Notes under the pieces: model-generated | Seen by the model: only the letters and a program-made list of their open reading frames with translations | Databases searched by the model: none | What the model was told of the DNA's origin: nothing | Shown: one piece after another, positions 36,414 to 45,112 of the stretch | Layout: each line of letters begins with the position of its first letter | Numbering within the stretch: the stretch's first letter is position 1 | Program-made: the position numbers and the translations under genes | DNA from: Paracoccaceae bacterium | GTDB taxonomy: Bacteria; Pseudomonadota; Alphaproteobacteria; Rhodobacterales; Rhodobacteraceae | DNA: 64,000 nucleotides | Assembly: GCA_029246285.1 (NCBI GenBank) | Contig: JAQWNW010000054.1 | Location: 1-64,000, forward strand | Direction of reading: 5' to 3'

Positions 36414-37358
36414 ATGAAAATTTGTGTTGCTGGTGCTTATGGTGCGTTTGGTTTAAAACATTTAGATGCTCTCAAAAATATTGATGGCGTTGAAGTAACT
36501 TCGATTATGGGCCCAACAAAGGAGAAGATCGAAGCTTTAGCTGCTGAGAGAGGTATCAATCATTTCAGCACTACTCTTGAAGAATGTATTAAACGAAGCG
36601 ATGTCGAAGCCGTGATTTTATCAACACCAACCCAAATGCATGCAAATCAAGCCATTGCATGCATGGAAGCTGGAAAACATGTTTTAATTGAAATACCGAT
36701 GGCTGACACTCTTGAAGATAGCGCTCGTGTCGTTAAGAAGCAGCAAGAGACTGGTCTGACTTGTATGGCAGGACAAGTTAGGCGCTTCAATCCATCACAT
36801 CAATGGATCAAAAATAAGATTGATGCTGGTGAATTGAAACTGCAGCAAATGGATGCTCAAACGTATTTTTTTCGTCGAACCAACACAAACGCCAAGGGTG
36901 AACCACGTAGCTGGACTGATCATTTACTATGGCATCACGCCTGTCACACAGTGGACCTTTTTCAATACCAAACGGGTGGTAAGGTGGTTCAAGCTTATGG
37001 TTTACAAGGCCCCCTACATCCAGAACTAGAAATAGCAATGGATATGTCGATTGGTCTAAAAGCTGAAGACGGTGCAATTTGCACACTCTCACTTAGCTTT
37101 AATAATGAAGGTCCATTTGGCACATTCTTCCGCTATATTTGTGATAATGGCACATTCATTGCTAGGTACGACGATCTCTTTGATGGTAACAACAATCAAA
37201 TAGATCTCTCGAACGTGGCCGTTTCTAATAACGGCATTGAACTAATTGATAGGGAGTTTATTTCAGCGATAAGCGAAGGTCGCACCCCGAATGCTTGTGT
37301 TACAGATGTAATTTCAGCGATGGAAACGCTTGATAAAATTGAAAGATCAATCAGTTGA
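36414..37358 (+). CDS. ligC: 4-carboxy-2-hydroxymuconate-6-semialdehyde dehydrogenase (Gfo/Idh/MocA family)
   Basis: 314 residues from ATG 36414 (MKICVAGAYGAFGLKHLDAL, with GAGGA just upstream overlapping the ligB stop). A longer frame begins inside ligB but has no signal. N-terminal NAD(P) Rossmann fold, ILSTPTQMHANQAIACMEAGKHVLIEIPMA (the EIP/EKP segment), and C-terminal Gfo/Idh/MocA domain with DHLLWHHACHTVDLF. Size equals LigC. It oxidises the cyclic hemiacetal of the ring-cleavage product to 2-pyrone-4,6-dicarboxylate, the substrate of LigI encoded downstream. Confidence 0.9.
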   Translation: MKICVAGAYGAFGLKHLDALKNIDGVEVTSIMGPTKEKIEALAAERGINHFSTTLEECIKRSDVEAVILSTPTQMHANQAIACMEAGKHVLIEIPMADTLEDSARVVKKQQETGLTCMAGQVRRFNPSHQWIKNKIDAGELKLQQMDAQTYFFRRTNTNAKGEPRSWTDHLLWHHACHTVDLFQYQTGGKVVQAYGLQGPLHPELEIAMDMSIGLKAEDGAICTLSLSFNNEGPFGTFFRYICDNGTFIARYDDLFDGNNNQIDLSNVAVSNNGIELIDREFISAISEGRTPNACVTDVISAMETLDKIERSIS

Positions 37359-38995
37359 ATATTTTGTTTATAATGTACGATCAGCTTCGATTTGACTATT
37401 TAAGTTGCGCCGGACATCCTTCATTAGAAACACCAAATTTTGATCGTGTCGCATCGATGGGAGTACGTTTCACCAATGCTTACGTCCAATCGCCAATATG
37501 TGGCGCGAGCCGCATGTGCTTTTACACGGGGCGCTATGCATCCAGCCATGGTGCACAATGGAACAATTTTCCTCTCAGAGTCGGTGAGTTAACTATGGGG
37601 GATCATTTGCGCGGAGTAGGCATGGATTGCTGGTTGTTAGGCAAAACCCATATGAAAGCAGATGCAGAAGGTATGTCTAGACTTGGCCTCACTCCTGACA
37701 GCAAGATTGGCGCTCGGCAAATAGAGTGTGGATTTGATGCATGGGTCCGTGATGATGGCCTTTGGGGCCAGGGTCCAGATGGATTTTATGACGAAAAACG
37801 TTCTCCTTATAATGAATACCTCAAATCCAAAGGATATGAGAGTGAAAACCCATGGGCAGACTTCGCAAACGCAGGGGTTGATGGTGATAACATTGCTTCT
37901 GGTTGGTTTTTTAAAAACGCCGATAAGGCAGCAAATATAAAGGAAGAAGACAGCGAGACAGCGTGGTTAACGACTCAAACAATCGATTTTATCGACAAAC
38001 AAAAAGGCCCATGGTGCGCCCATGTAAGCTTTATAAAACCCCACTGGCCCTATATTGTTCCCGCCCCTTATCACAATATGTATGGTGCAAATCATGTTCC
38101 ACCTGCAAAAAGACATGAGATAGAAAGAGAAAACCCTCATCCAGTTTTTGGAGGTTATCAACATAATAAAATCGCTGAAGCATTTCAAAAAGAAGAAGTA
38201 AGACAAAAAGTAATTCCAGCCTACATGGGCTTAATCAAGCAATGTGATGATCAGTTGGGAAGACTTTTGGAGCACTTAAAAAAAGAAAATAAGATGGATG
38301 ACACAATGATCGTCTTAACTTCCGATCACGGTGATTATCTAGGTGATCATTGGTTGGGCGAAAAAGATCTATTCCATGAACAATCTGTCAAAATTCCATT
38401 AATTATCTACGATCCTCGCAAAACTGCAAACAAAACTCGCAACACTACATGTGATGAATTGGTCGAGAGCTTAGATCTAGCTGCGACATTCGTTGAGGCT
38501 GCTGGAGGTAAAGTACCAGATCATATAATTGAAGGTCGATCACTGATACCATGGCTTAATGGAAAAAAACCCGAATGGCGAAATTATGTGGTAAGCGAAT
38601 TCGATTATTCAGCCACTCCTCTAGCCGTAAAATTGGGTCTTGAACCACGTGATTGTCGCCTATTCATGGTTTTTGATGGAAGATGGAAAATGATGCATGC
38701 AGAAGGTGGTTTTAGACCTATGTTATTTGATTTAAAATCTGACCCTGATGAATTTCATGATTTAGCTAAGACTGAGGAATATGCGGATGAGATTGATCGT
38801 CTATATGAGTTCTTAGCCCAATGGGGTAGAAGACTAGCCCAAAGAGTCACAAAGTCAGAAGAAGATATCAAGAACATGCGTGCTAGATCCATGGGAAAAG
38901 GTATATTACCATTTCTTTTTGACGGTAACGAAGTACCTGAAGAGTTAACCGCGCTCTATCGAGGAAAAATCAAACAAAAATTTATTGAGGAATAA
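37355..38995 (+). CDS. Type I sulfatase / phosphonate monoester hydrolase-like enzyme
   Basis: 546 residues. TTG start at 37355 overlaps the ligC stop (TTGA); it gives the family N-terminus MNILFIMYDQLRFDYLSC, which an internal ATG would remove. The formylglycine motif is CGASR at C49 (CxAxR), so it needs an FGE; one is encoded at 16169-17011. LLGKTHMKAD and LTSDHGDYLGDHWLGEKD supply active-site and metal ligands. No signal peptide, so it is likely cytoplasmic. Embedded between ligC and the alkylsulfatase-like gene, it probably desulfates an aryl sulfate before ring cleavage. PMH-type promiscuity on phosphonates or phosphates cannot be excluded. Confidence 0.87.
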   Translation: MNILFIMYDQLRFDYLSCAGHPSLETPNFDRVASMGVRFTNAYVQSPICGASRMCFYTGRYASSHGAQWNNFPLRVGELTMGDHLRGVGMDCWLLGKTHMKADAEGMSRLGLTPDSKIGARQIECGFDAWVRDDGLWGQGPDGFYDEKRSPYNEYLKSKGYESENPWADFANAGVDGDNIASGWFFKNADKAANIKEEDSETAWLTTQTIDFIDKQKGPWCAHVSFIKPHWPYIVPAPYHNMYGANHVPPAKRHEIERENPHPVFGGYQHNKIAEAFQKEEVRQKVIPAYMGLIKQCDDQLGRLLEHLKKENKMDDTMIVLTSDHGDYLGDHWLGEKDLFHEQSVKIPLIIYDPRKTANKTRNTTCDELVESLDLAATFVEAAGGKVPDHIIEGRSLIPWLNGKKPEWRNYVVSEFDYSATPLAVKLGLEPRDCRLFMVFDGRWKMMHAEGGFRPMLFDLKSDPDEFHDLAKTEEYADEIDRLYEFLAQWGRRLAQRVTKSEEDIKNMRARSMGKGILPFLFDGNEVPEELTALYRGKIKQKFIEE

Positions 38996-40257
38996 TGCCA
39001 AACCCTGATTTACTAAAGCATTCCAAGCAATTTGAGAAAAAAATTATACAACTGTCCGATGGCATTTGGAGTGCAGTTGGCTTTGCAGCATCAAATGTCC
39101 ACATGATTGAAGGGGTTGATAGCCTTACAATTATCGATACATCAGAAAGTACTAAAGCAGCTGAAAATATTTTAACAGAATTTAGAAAAATTTCCCAAAA
39201 ACCTATAGGTAGAATTATCTATACGCACTCCCATAGGGATCATATATCGGGTGCGAGCGTATTTGCTGAGAAACCAAAAATACCTATAATTGCCAGCGAA
39301 GCTTTCAAATCAGACCTAATAGATTTAGACACTTCAGCTGTTTCACCAAATAAATCTTTAGAAAGGCGTACTTTAGCTCAATTCGGTATTGGGTTAGAAA
39401 GTTCAGATAGAGTATCCCTTGGATGTGGTCCAGCAGACCGCCCTATGGAAGGATTGGGTGCGGGTTATGTAAAGCCAAATAAAAGGATCATATCAAATTC
39501 TGAAATTGATCTAGACGGCATTACTGCAAAATTGATTTTAGCGCCTGGAGAAACTGACGACCATTTGGTCGTGTGGCTTCCAAACACTCAAATTTTATTC
39601 TCTGGAGACAATTGGTATCACGCTTTTCCCAATCTCTATGCTATTCGAGGCACACCCTACCGCGACTTTCAGACCTGGGCGGATAGTTTGACAACATTAG
39701 CAAATTTAAAGCCAAATATTCTTGCCCCAGGCCATACCATGCCAGTATTTGGTCAGGAAAAAATACACGATGTTTTAAAATCAACGCGCGAAGCAATCTT
39801 ATATGTGATTAAATACACGTCCGAAGGAATGAATCATGGAAAATCAATTGACGATATTTGTGCTTCTATAAACTTACCAAAAAACTTAAAGACTAAACCT
39901 TGGTTAGGAGAGTATTACGGCAAACTTACATGGGCAGCGCGGGCTTTTGCCAGCGGTACTCTTGGCTGGTATGATGGGAATCCAACTCATTTAGGCAACT
40001 TATCTTCAGCGAAAAGAGCTAAATATATCGCCCAGCTTGCGGGAGGAGTGGATTCTTTATTTGAACAAGCGCGAAAATCTACTGACCTGCAATGGTGCTT
40101 GGAGCTTTGTGATCATCTAATCGCATTAAACTATCCCGCTCAAGACCTAAAAGCGTCAGTTATGAGAAAATTAGCTGAGGATGAAATAAATGCGACCGCT
40201 CGAAATACCTATCTTTGGGAAGCAAAAAACATTCAAAATAATAGAAATCCATTGTAA
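38995..40257 (+). CDS. Alkylsulfatase-like metallo-beta-lactamase-fold hydrolase (class III sulfatase type)
   Basis: 420 residues. MBL zinc motif THSHRDH (His78, His80, Asp82, His83), APGETDDHLVVWLPN, LFSGDNWYHAFPNLYAI and APGHTMPVFG, then an alkylsulfatase dimerisation domain (about 270-410: YYGKLTWAARAFASGTLGWYD, YIAQLAGGVDSLFEQARK). SdsA1-type enzymes (about 650 residues) add a C-terminal SCP2-like domain, which is absent here. They hydrolyse primary or secondary alkyl sulfates with zinc and need no formylglycine. ATG overlaps the sulfatase stop (TAATG). Two mechanistically different sulfatases side by side suggest a substrate with both aryl and alkyl (benzylic) sulfate groups. Confidence 0.85.
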   Translation: MPNPDLLKHSKQFEKKIIQLSDGIWSAVGFAASNVHMIEGVDSLTIIDTSESTKAAENILTEFRKISQKPIGRIIYTHSHRDHISGASVFAEKPKIPIIASEAFKSDLIDLDTSAVSPNKSLERRTLAQFGIGLESSDRVSLGCGPADRPMEGLGAGYVKPNKRIISNSEIDLDGITAKLILAPGETDDHLVVWLPNTQILFSGDNWYHAFPNLYAIRGTPYRDFQTWADSLTTLANLKPNILAPGHTMPVFGQEKIHDVLKSTREAILYVIKYTSEGMNHGKSIDDICASINLPKNLKTKPWLGEYYGKLTWAARAFASGTLGWYDGNPTHLGNLSSAKRAKYIAQLAGGVDSLFEQARKSTDLQWCLELCDHLIALNYPAQDLKASVMRKLAEDEINATARNTYLWEAKNIQNNRNPL

Positions 40258-40319
40258 AAACTTAATAAGCTCTTAACAATTTAAATCACAGAGAATAGTT
40301 TTTTAGGGAGTTGGATCAA

Positions 40320-41087
40320 ATGCATGTGGCCATTACGGGAGCAGCTACTGGAATTGGTGCCGAAGTTGTTTTGAAATTAAAAAACCAGGGTCACACAGTT
40401 ACAGCGTTTGATTTAGTTGAAATGAGTCAAAGTGTTGACAACTTCACGCAAATTGATCTCTCTGATCAAACGTCGATTGAAGAAGCCTTAAAAAATACAA
40501 ATGGCAGATTTGACGCTCTTATCAATAATGCCGGAATACCACCAAGAGAAAATACAGAACAAAAAATTCTGATGGTCAATTATATTGGCATGAAAACTTT
40601 TTTGGATGGGATGCTAAGTAAACTCAACCACGGGGCATCAATCGTAAATACTTCCTCACGTGCAGGGTCAATGTGGCAAGAGAACCTCAAACAAGTAAAG
40701 AGATTGATGCAACTAGGCGTCTCGGAATTAAGTAATTTTGTCTCTAAGGAAAATATCGATCCTGTGCGCGCGTACAATTTATCAAAAGAAGCGGTCAATG
40801 TTTTAACGATGTCTAGAACAGAAGAATTATTAGCAAAGGGATTACGTATAAATTCAGTATGTCCCGCAGCTGTCAGTACGGATATCTTACAAGATTTTAC
40901 AAATGCTTTTGGTGAAAAAGTTGTAAAGAATATCGCCAAGGCTGGCCGACCAGCCTTACCCGAGGAAATTGCAGATCTAATTCTTTATTTAATATCTCCT
41001 GAAAGTGGCTGGGTTAAAGGGCAAAATATAACAATAGATGGAGGAATGTCTGCGATAATCACTTCAGACATCCTTAACCTAAACTGA
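40320..41087 (+). CDS. Short-chain dehydrogenase/reductase
   Basis: 255 residues from ATG 40320 (AGGGAG at 40305-40310, 9-base spacer; the upstream TTG has no room). Classical SDR: cofactor motif TGAATGIG (residues 6-13), LINNAG, catalytic Ser around 112-113 (VNTSSRAG), Tyr152 and Lys156 (YNLSK), and GQNITIDGGMSA at the end. The Asp at the end of strand 2 (TAFDLVE) favours NAD(H). It resembles 3-alpha-hydroxysteroid and aromatic-alcohol dehydrogenases. Positioned 11 bases before the reductive dehalogenase, it may oxidise a benzylic alcohol to an aldehyde. That assignment is contextual. Confidence 0.88.
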   Translation: MHVAITGAATGIGAEVVLKLKNQGHTVTAFDLVEMSQSVDNFTQIDLSDQTSIEEALKNTNGRFDALINNAGIPPRENTEQKILMVNYIGMKTFLDGMLSKLNHGASIVNTSSRAGSMWQENLKQVKRLMQLGVSELSNFVSKENIDPVRAYNLSKEAVNVLTMSRTEELLAKGLRINSVCPAAVSTDILQDFTNAFGEKVVKNIAKAGRPALPEEIADLILYLISPESGWVKGQNITIDGGMSAIITSDILNLN

Positions 41088-41098
41088 AGAAAAATTAG

Positions 41099-44000
41099 AT
41101 GAGGCTATTTTCCAGCAAAAAGCGATCCGTTCATGAAGGCCCATATCCAATGGAGCTCCTAAAAAGAGGTCCAATGCCTGATCTTAACTCAATTCCAAAA
41201 ATGGAAGCGATATCTTTTCGAAGACCCGAACAGCCAAATAGTATTGTTAATGCCATGTGTGAATACCAAGCTATGCTTGATGCCATTCGCGATGGCTTCA
41301 TAAACCGAGCAAAAGCAGAAATACCAAATGATAAAATCGAACGGTCAAACCACTTTAAAGCATTTGGTTACTTTTCCGATGCTGCGGTTGTTGGCATCTG
41401 CAAATTATCAAGCAATAATATTCTTGATATTCCAATTCATAATCCAGACATAACTCCATTAGCGGAAGCTTTACGTACTCGCCAAACTAAAACTTTAGCT
41501 TCTGGAATCGATTTAATTATGGCCGACTTAAAGGAGTCTATGGAGGCGCCACCAACAACAATTAAGGGTCATACACACGCGATTGTTTTTTTATACGAAA
41601 ATCCTAGACAAATTAAAAAAAGTGAAGCCGGAGTGGAATGGTTGGAAAACGCTTTATCGCATCGAGCCTGCCTACGCGCCAATGAAACTTCAGCTGTAAT
41701 TGCAAATTATATCCGCTTATTAGGTTTTGATGCTAAATCTCACTCTGGAGCAGCATCGGATGTAGATTTAAATCAGTTAGCGGTTTCCTCGGGCTTGGTT
41801 TGGATTAAGGGCAACCATCTAGTTGCTCCTTACATTGGAACAAACTTTGGCTTATCCGCAGTTACATGTAAAATTGATCTCGAAGTTGATAGGCCTTTAG
41901 CACCAGTTGAAGCTCAATCATGGTTTAAAACAAAAGGACCAAAATGGTGGTTAGGAATAAACTCTCAAAAAAATGCGCTAAATAAAGATCCATATTCGAA
42001 AAGAAATTTTGTCGATGGGGCTCATCCTTTTGAACGCTTAAAAAGGGTTGATAAACCGACAACTTATATAGATGAAGCGTCAGTTGCGAGAGTTCCAAAA
42101 CGAACAGACATGTTTGCACGTGCGCAGTTTGGCGACATGGGGAAAACTATTCAAAAAGGTGCGACTGGGGGTCATTATGTTAGGAAATCAGCACCTTCTT
42201 CTGCTCAAAGACGTGCCCTAGGCGCCTTTGTTTTGTTACAAGATGGAGAGCCAAAAGCGAGTTCTATACAATTAAAAAATGAAAAGAAAAATTCGGATAA
42301 CATAAAAGCAGCGAGTTACTTTTTAGGAGTAGACGCTGTTGGTATATCAAGATGCCCTGAATGGGCTTGGTACAGTCACGACGCAACAGGCGCACCTATC
42401 GATCCACCTCATAGTAACGCGATTTCGATGATAATTGATCAAGGTTATGAAACGATGGAAGGCGCATCAGGAGATGACTGGATTTCAGTTGCACAATCAA
42501 TGCGAGCCTATTTAAGATTCTCCTTACTCGGAGGTGTAATAGCACAGCAGATCAGAAACCTAGGCTACAAAGCGAAAGCTCATTCGGTAATGGATGGTGA
42601 TGTTTTACAACCACCTTTACTTTTACTTTCTGGCTTAGGTGAAGTGAGTAGAATTGGTGAGGTTATCTTAAATCCATATTTAGGCCCAAGATTAAAATCA
42701 GGGGTCGTTACAACAGATATGCCTCTATCTTACGATAACCCGATAGACTTTGGATTGCAGAATTTTTGTGAAAACTGCAACAAATGTGCGCGTGAGTGCC
42801 CTTCTGGGGCAATTACAGCCGGGCCAAAATTAATGTTTAATGGATATGAAATTTGGAAATCTGATAGCCAAAAATGCGCATCATATAGGATCACAACTGA
42901 AGGCGGTGCAATGTGCGGTCGTTGTATGAAAACCTGTCCTTGGAATTTAGAAGGATTATTTGCAGAAGCTCCGTTTAGGTGGGCTGCCTCCAATATCCCT
43001 AAACTAGCAAAACCGTTAGCAAAGCTTGATGACTTAGTTGGAAATGGTGATCTTAATGATGTTAAGAAATGGTGGTGGGACATTGAACTAAGTGAAGATG
43101 GTGCCTACCGCTCAAGCACAAAGCCATTAAACCGTCGTGGTCTTCAGCGCGATCTTGACCTTCGATATAAAGAACAAACTTTAGCAGTATACCCTGCAAA
43201 CTTAGCACCACACCCTTATCCTTATCCATACAATATGGATCGCGAAGCAGGCATTGAAGCCTATCAGGCAATGATTACTGCTGAAGAATACAAAATAAAA
43301 CTTGAAAGAGGAGAGACCAATCAAATCCACAAATACCAAATCCCAAATGATGCACCAGTAATCCAAGTTGTTGTGAGTAAAGTGGAGAAAATGACTGATC
43401 TCATAACAAAATATGAATTTTGCCATCCTGATGGCTTGAAGTTACCAAAATGGTCGTCTGGCGCTCATATTGATATTGTGGTTGTGCCAGAATTTCTCCG
43501 CCAATATTCGATGTCAGGAGATCCAGATGATCGCTCTAAATATCAAATTGGTGTATTACTCGAAAATAAAGGTCGAGGAGGATCAAAGACATTACAAAGA
43601 ATATTTTCACATGGGCGTAGGGTCTTCATTTCAAAACCAATAAATCATTTTGAATTAGATGAAACAGCAAATAAAACTTACCTTCTAGGGGGGGGGATAG
43701 GCATTACACCGATGATTGCTTTTGCTCATCGTCTTCATAAGATTAAAAAGGATTTTATTATGCATTACTCAGCCAGTAGTGAAAGTGAAGCTGGCTATCT
43801 AAATGATTTAAAATCCGCACCATGGTTTGATAAAGTGCGCATGCATTTCTCCGATCAAGGTAATCGAGCTGATTTCAACAAGATAATTCCTAATTATTCA
43901 AAAAATGATCATGCTTATATATGTGGCTCTGAGAGATACATGGATGCTGTAGTTAACACATTAGAGAAAAAAAGATTTCCCGAAGAAAATCGCCACATAG

Positions 44001-44317
44001 AATATTTTTCAGTGCCGGAGGAACCAGATTACGTAAACAGCAATTTTAAACTAAAATTAAATCAATCAGGTACTGAATATTTGGTACCTAAAGACAAGAC
44101 AGCTGCGGACGTTTTAAATGCAAATGGCTTTCAAATAAATGTCAAATGCTCTGATGGTTTATGCGGAGTTTGTAAGTGCGGTTTAATTTCTGGCGAAGTT
44201 GAGCATAGAGATTTTGTTCTTTCAAAAAAACAACGTCAAACTGAAATAATTCTCTGTAAGAGCCGCGCGTTAAAAGAAGGTGGCTTAATTGAAATAGAAG
44301 AGTCTTCTTTAAAATGA
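41099..44317 (+). CDS. Catabolic (self-sufficient) reductive dehalogenase fused to a phthalate dioxygenase reductase-like module
   Basis: 1072 residues. About 60-330 is a diverged copy of the cobalamin-binding domain, as in aerobic RdhA enzymes. About 370-550 is the corrinoid domain (ASYFLGVDAVGISRCPEWAWY; SMRAYLRFSLLGGVIAQQIR). Two 4Fe-4S clusters are supported by C557, C560, C563, C567 and C593, C606, C609, C613. About 750-1072 is the reductase: RQYS (800-803), GGGIGIT (864-870) and a 2Fe-2S site C1017, C1022, C1025, C1053, spaced 5/3/28 exactly as in phthalate dioxygenase reductase. No Tat signal and no RdhB anchor, so it is cytoplasmic and NAD(P)H-driven, like BhbA and NpRdhA acting on halogenated phenols. 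It sits inside a protocatechuate operon. The G9 run at 43688-43696 keeps frame. Confidence 0.92.
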   Translation: MRLFSSKKRSVHEGPYPMELLKRGPMPDLNSIPKMEAISFRRPEQPNSIVNAMCEYQAMLDAIRDGFINRAKAEIPNDKIERSNHFKAFGYFSDAAVVGICKLSSNNILDIPIHNPDITPLAEALRTRQTKTLASGIDLIMADLKESMEAPPTTIKGHTHAIVFLYENPRQIKKSEAGVEWLENALSHRACLRANETSAVIANYIRLLGFDAKSHSGAASDVDLNQLAVSSGLVWIKGNHLVAPYIGTNFGLSAVTCKIDLEVDRPLAPVEAQSWFKTKGPKWWLGINSQKNALNKDPYSKRNFVDGAHPFERLKRVDKPTTYIDEASVARVPKRTDMFARAQFGDMGKTIQKGATGGHYVRKSAPSSAQRRALGAFVLLQDGEPKASSIQLKNEKKNSDNIKAASYFLGVDAVGISRCPEWAWYSHDATGAPIDPPHSNAISMIIDQGYETMEGASGDDWISVAQSMRAYLRFSLLGGVIAQQIRNLGYKAKAHSVMDGDVLQPPLLLLSGLGEVSRIGEVILNPYLGPRLKSGVVTTDMPLSYDNPIDFGLQNFCENCNKCARECPSGAITAGPKLMFNGYEIWKSDSQKCASYRITTEGGAMCGRCMKTCPWNLEGLFAEAPFRWAASNIPKLAKPLAKLDDLVGNGDLNDVKKWWWDIELSEDGAYRSSTKPLNRRGLQRDLDLRYKEQTLAVYPANLAPHPYPYPYNMDREAGIEAYQAMITAEEYKIKLERGETNQIHKYQIPNDAPVIQVVVSKVEKMTDLITKYEFCHPDGLKLPKWSSGAHIDIVVVPEFLRQYSMSGDPDDRSKYQIGVLLENKGRGGSKTLQRIFSHGRRVFISKPINHFELDETANKTYLLGGGIGITPMIAFAHRLHKIKKDFIMHYSASSESEAGYLNDLKSAPWFDKVRMHFSDQGNRADFNKIIPNYSKNDHAYICGSERYMDAVVNTLEKKRFPEENRHIEYFSVPEEPDYVNSNFKLKLNQSGTEYLVPKDKTAADVLNANGFQINVKCSDGLCGVCKCGLISGEVEHRDFVLSKKQRQTEIILCKSRALKEGGLIEIEESSLK

Positions 44318-44377
44318 GCACAAAACAATCTAAAATAAACAATAATAATTATACCTAAGAAAATTGAGAGTGATACT

Positions 44378-45112
44378 ATGAACAATAAAAAAACTGCATT
44401 GATCCTATCCGCTCACGCCGCTGATTTTGTCTGGCGCTGCGGTGGTGCAATCGCATTACATCAAAGATTAGGTTATGAAGTCACAATAGCTTGTATGTCA
44501 TTTGGGGAAAAAGGCGAAAGTGCAAAGCTCTGGAAACAAGATGGCATGACACTTGAAAAAGTAAAAGCTAATCGACGAAAAGAAGCAGAAAATGCGGCTA
44601 AAGCTTTAAATGCCCATAATATTATTTTCATGGACCTTGGAGATTATCCATTGGAGATAGATAAGGAAGCAAAATATAAAATAGTTGATTTAATACGCAA
44701 AACTCAACCAAATTTTATGATGAGTCACTCAAAGTATGATCAATATAATACAGACCACATGTTAATGACAAAAGTCGCAATTGAAACTCGTATGATCGCC
44801 CAAGCATGGGGACACAATCCAGGCGAAAAGGTATTAGGAGCTCCTCAACTATATTTGTTCGAACCACATCAAACAGAGCAAATGGGATGGAAACCTGACG
44901 TATTTTTAGACATTACGGATGTTTGGGATAACAAGCGAAAAGCGATAGAGTGTATGGAAGGGCAACACCATCTTTGGAATTATTACACAAATGTTGCTGA
45001 AAATAGAGGCAATCATTTCAGAAGAAACTCTGGAGGAATGGCAGGTGGTCGACCAGCAGAGTATGCTGAAGCTTTCGAAACTGTTTATCCCGTTTGTAAG
45101 GATGAATTATAA
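44378..45112 (+). CDS. galB: 4-oxalomesaconate hydratase, GalB type (PIG-L family)
   Basis: 244 residues of the PIG-L/LmbE zinc-hydrolase fold. N-terminal [20 protein letters not shown] has the family metal motif (AHxxD), and [14 protein letters not shown] and [15 protein letters not shown] carry further ligands. The GalB subgroup, a hydratase in gallate/protocatechuate catabolism, shares the SAHxADFVWR start. It hydrates the enol form of 4-oxalomesaconate to 4-carboxy-4-hydroxy-2-oxoadipate. It replaces the unrelated amidohydrolase LigJ found in sphingomonads. The stop overlaps the ligK start (TAATG); a 60-base gap follows the dehalogenase gene. Confidence 0.88.
   Translation: MNNKKTALILSAHAADFVWRCGGAIALHQRLGYEVTIACMSFGEKGESAKLWKQDGMTLEKVKANRRKEAENAAKALNAHNIIFMDLGDYPLEIDKEAKYKIVDLIRKTQPNFMMSHSKYDQYNTDHMLMTKVAIETRMIAQAWGHNPGEKVLGAPQLYLFEPHQTEQMGWKPDVFLDITDVWDNKRKAIECMEGQHHLWNYYTNVAENRGNHFRRNSGGMAGGRPAEYAEAFETVYPVCKDEL

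Noticed and set aside
38995-40257. Calling the MBL-fold protein a beta-lactamase or glyoxalase
   Set aside because: The second half matches the alkylsulfatase dimerisation domain, and the operon contains another sulfatase.
41099-44317. Reading the RdhA part as an epoxyqueuosine reductase (QueG)
   Set aside because: QueG is a much shorter protein and lacks the duplicated N-terminal domain and the flavin/2Fe-2S reductase module. The eight-Cys arrangement and the lig/sulfatase context fit catabolic dehalogenases.
44378-45112. PIG-L family deacetylase acting on sugars
   Set aside because: Placement directly before ligK and galD and the SAHxADFVWR start favour the GalB hydratase subgroup.
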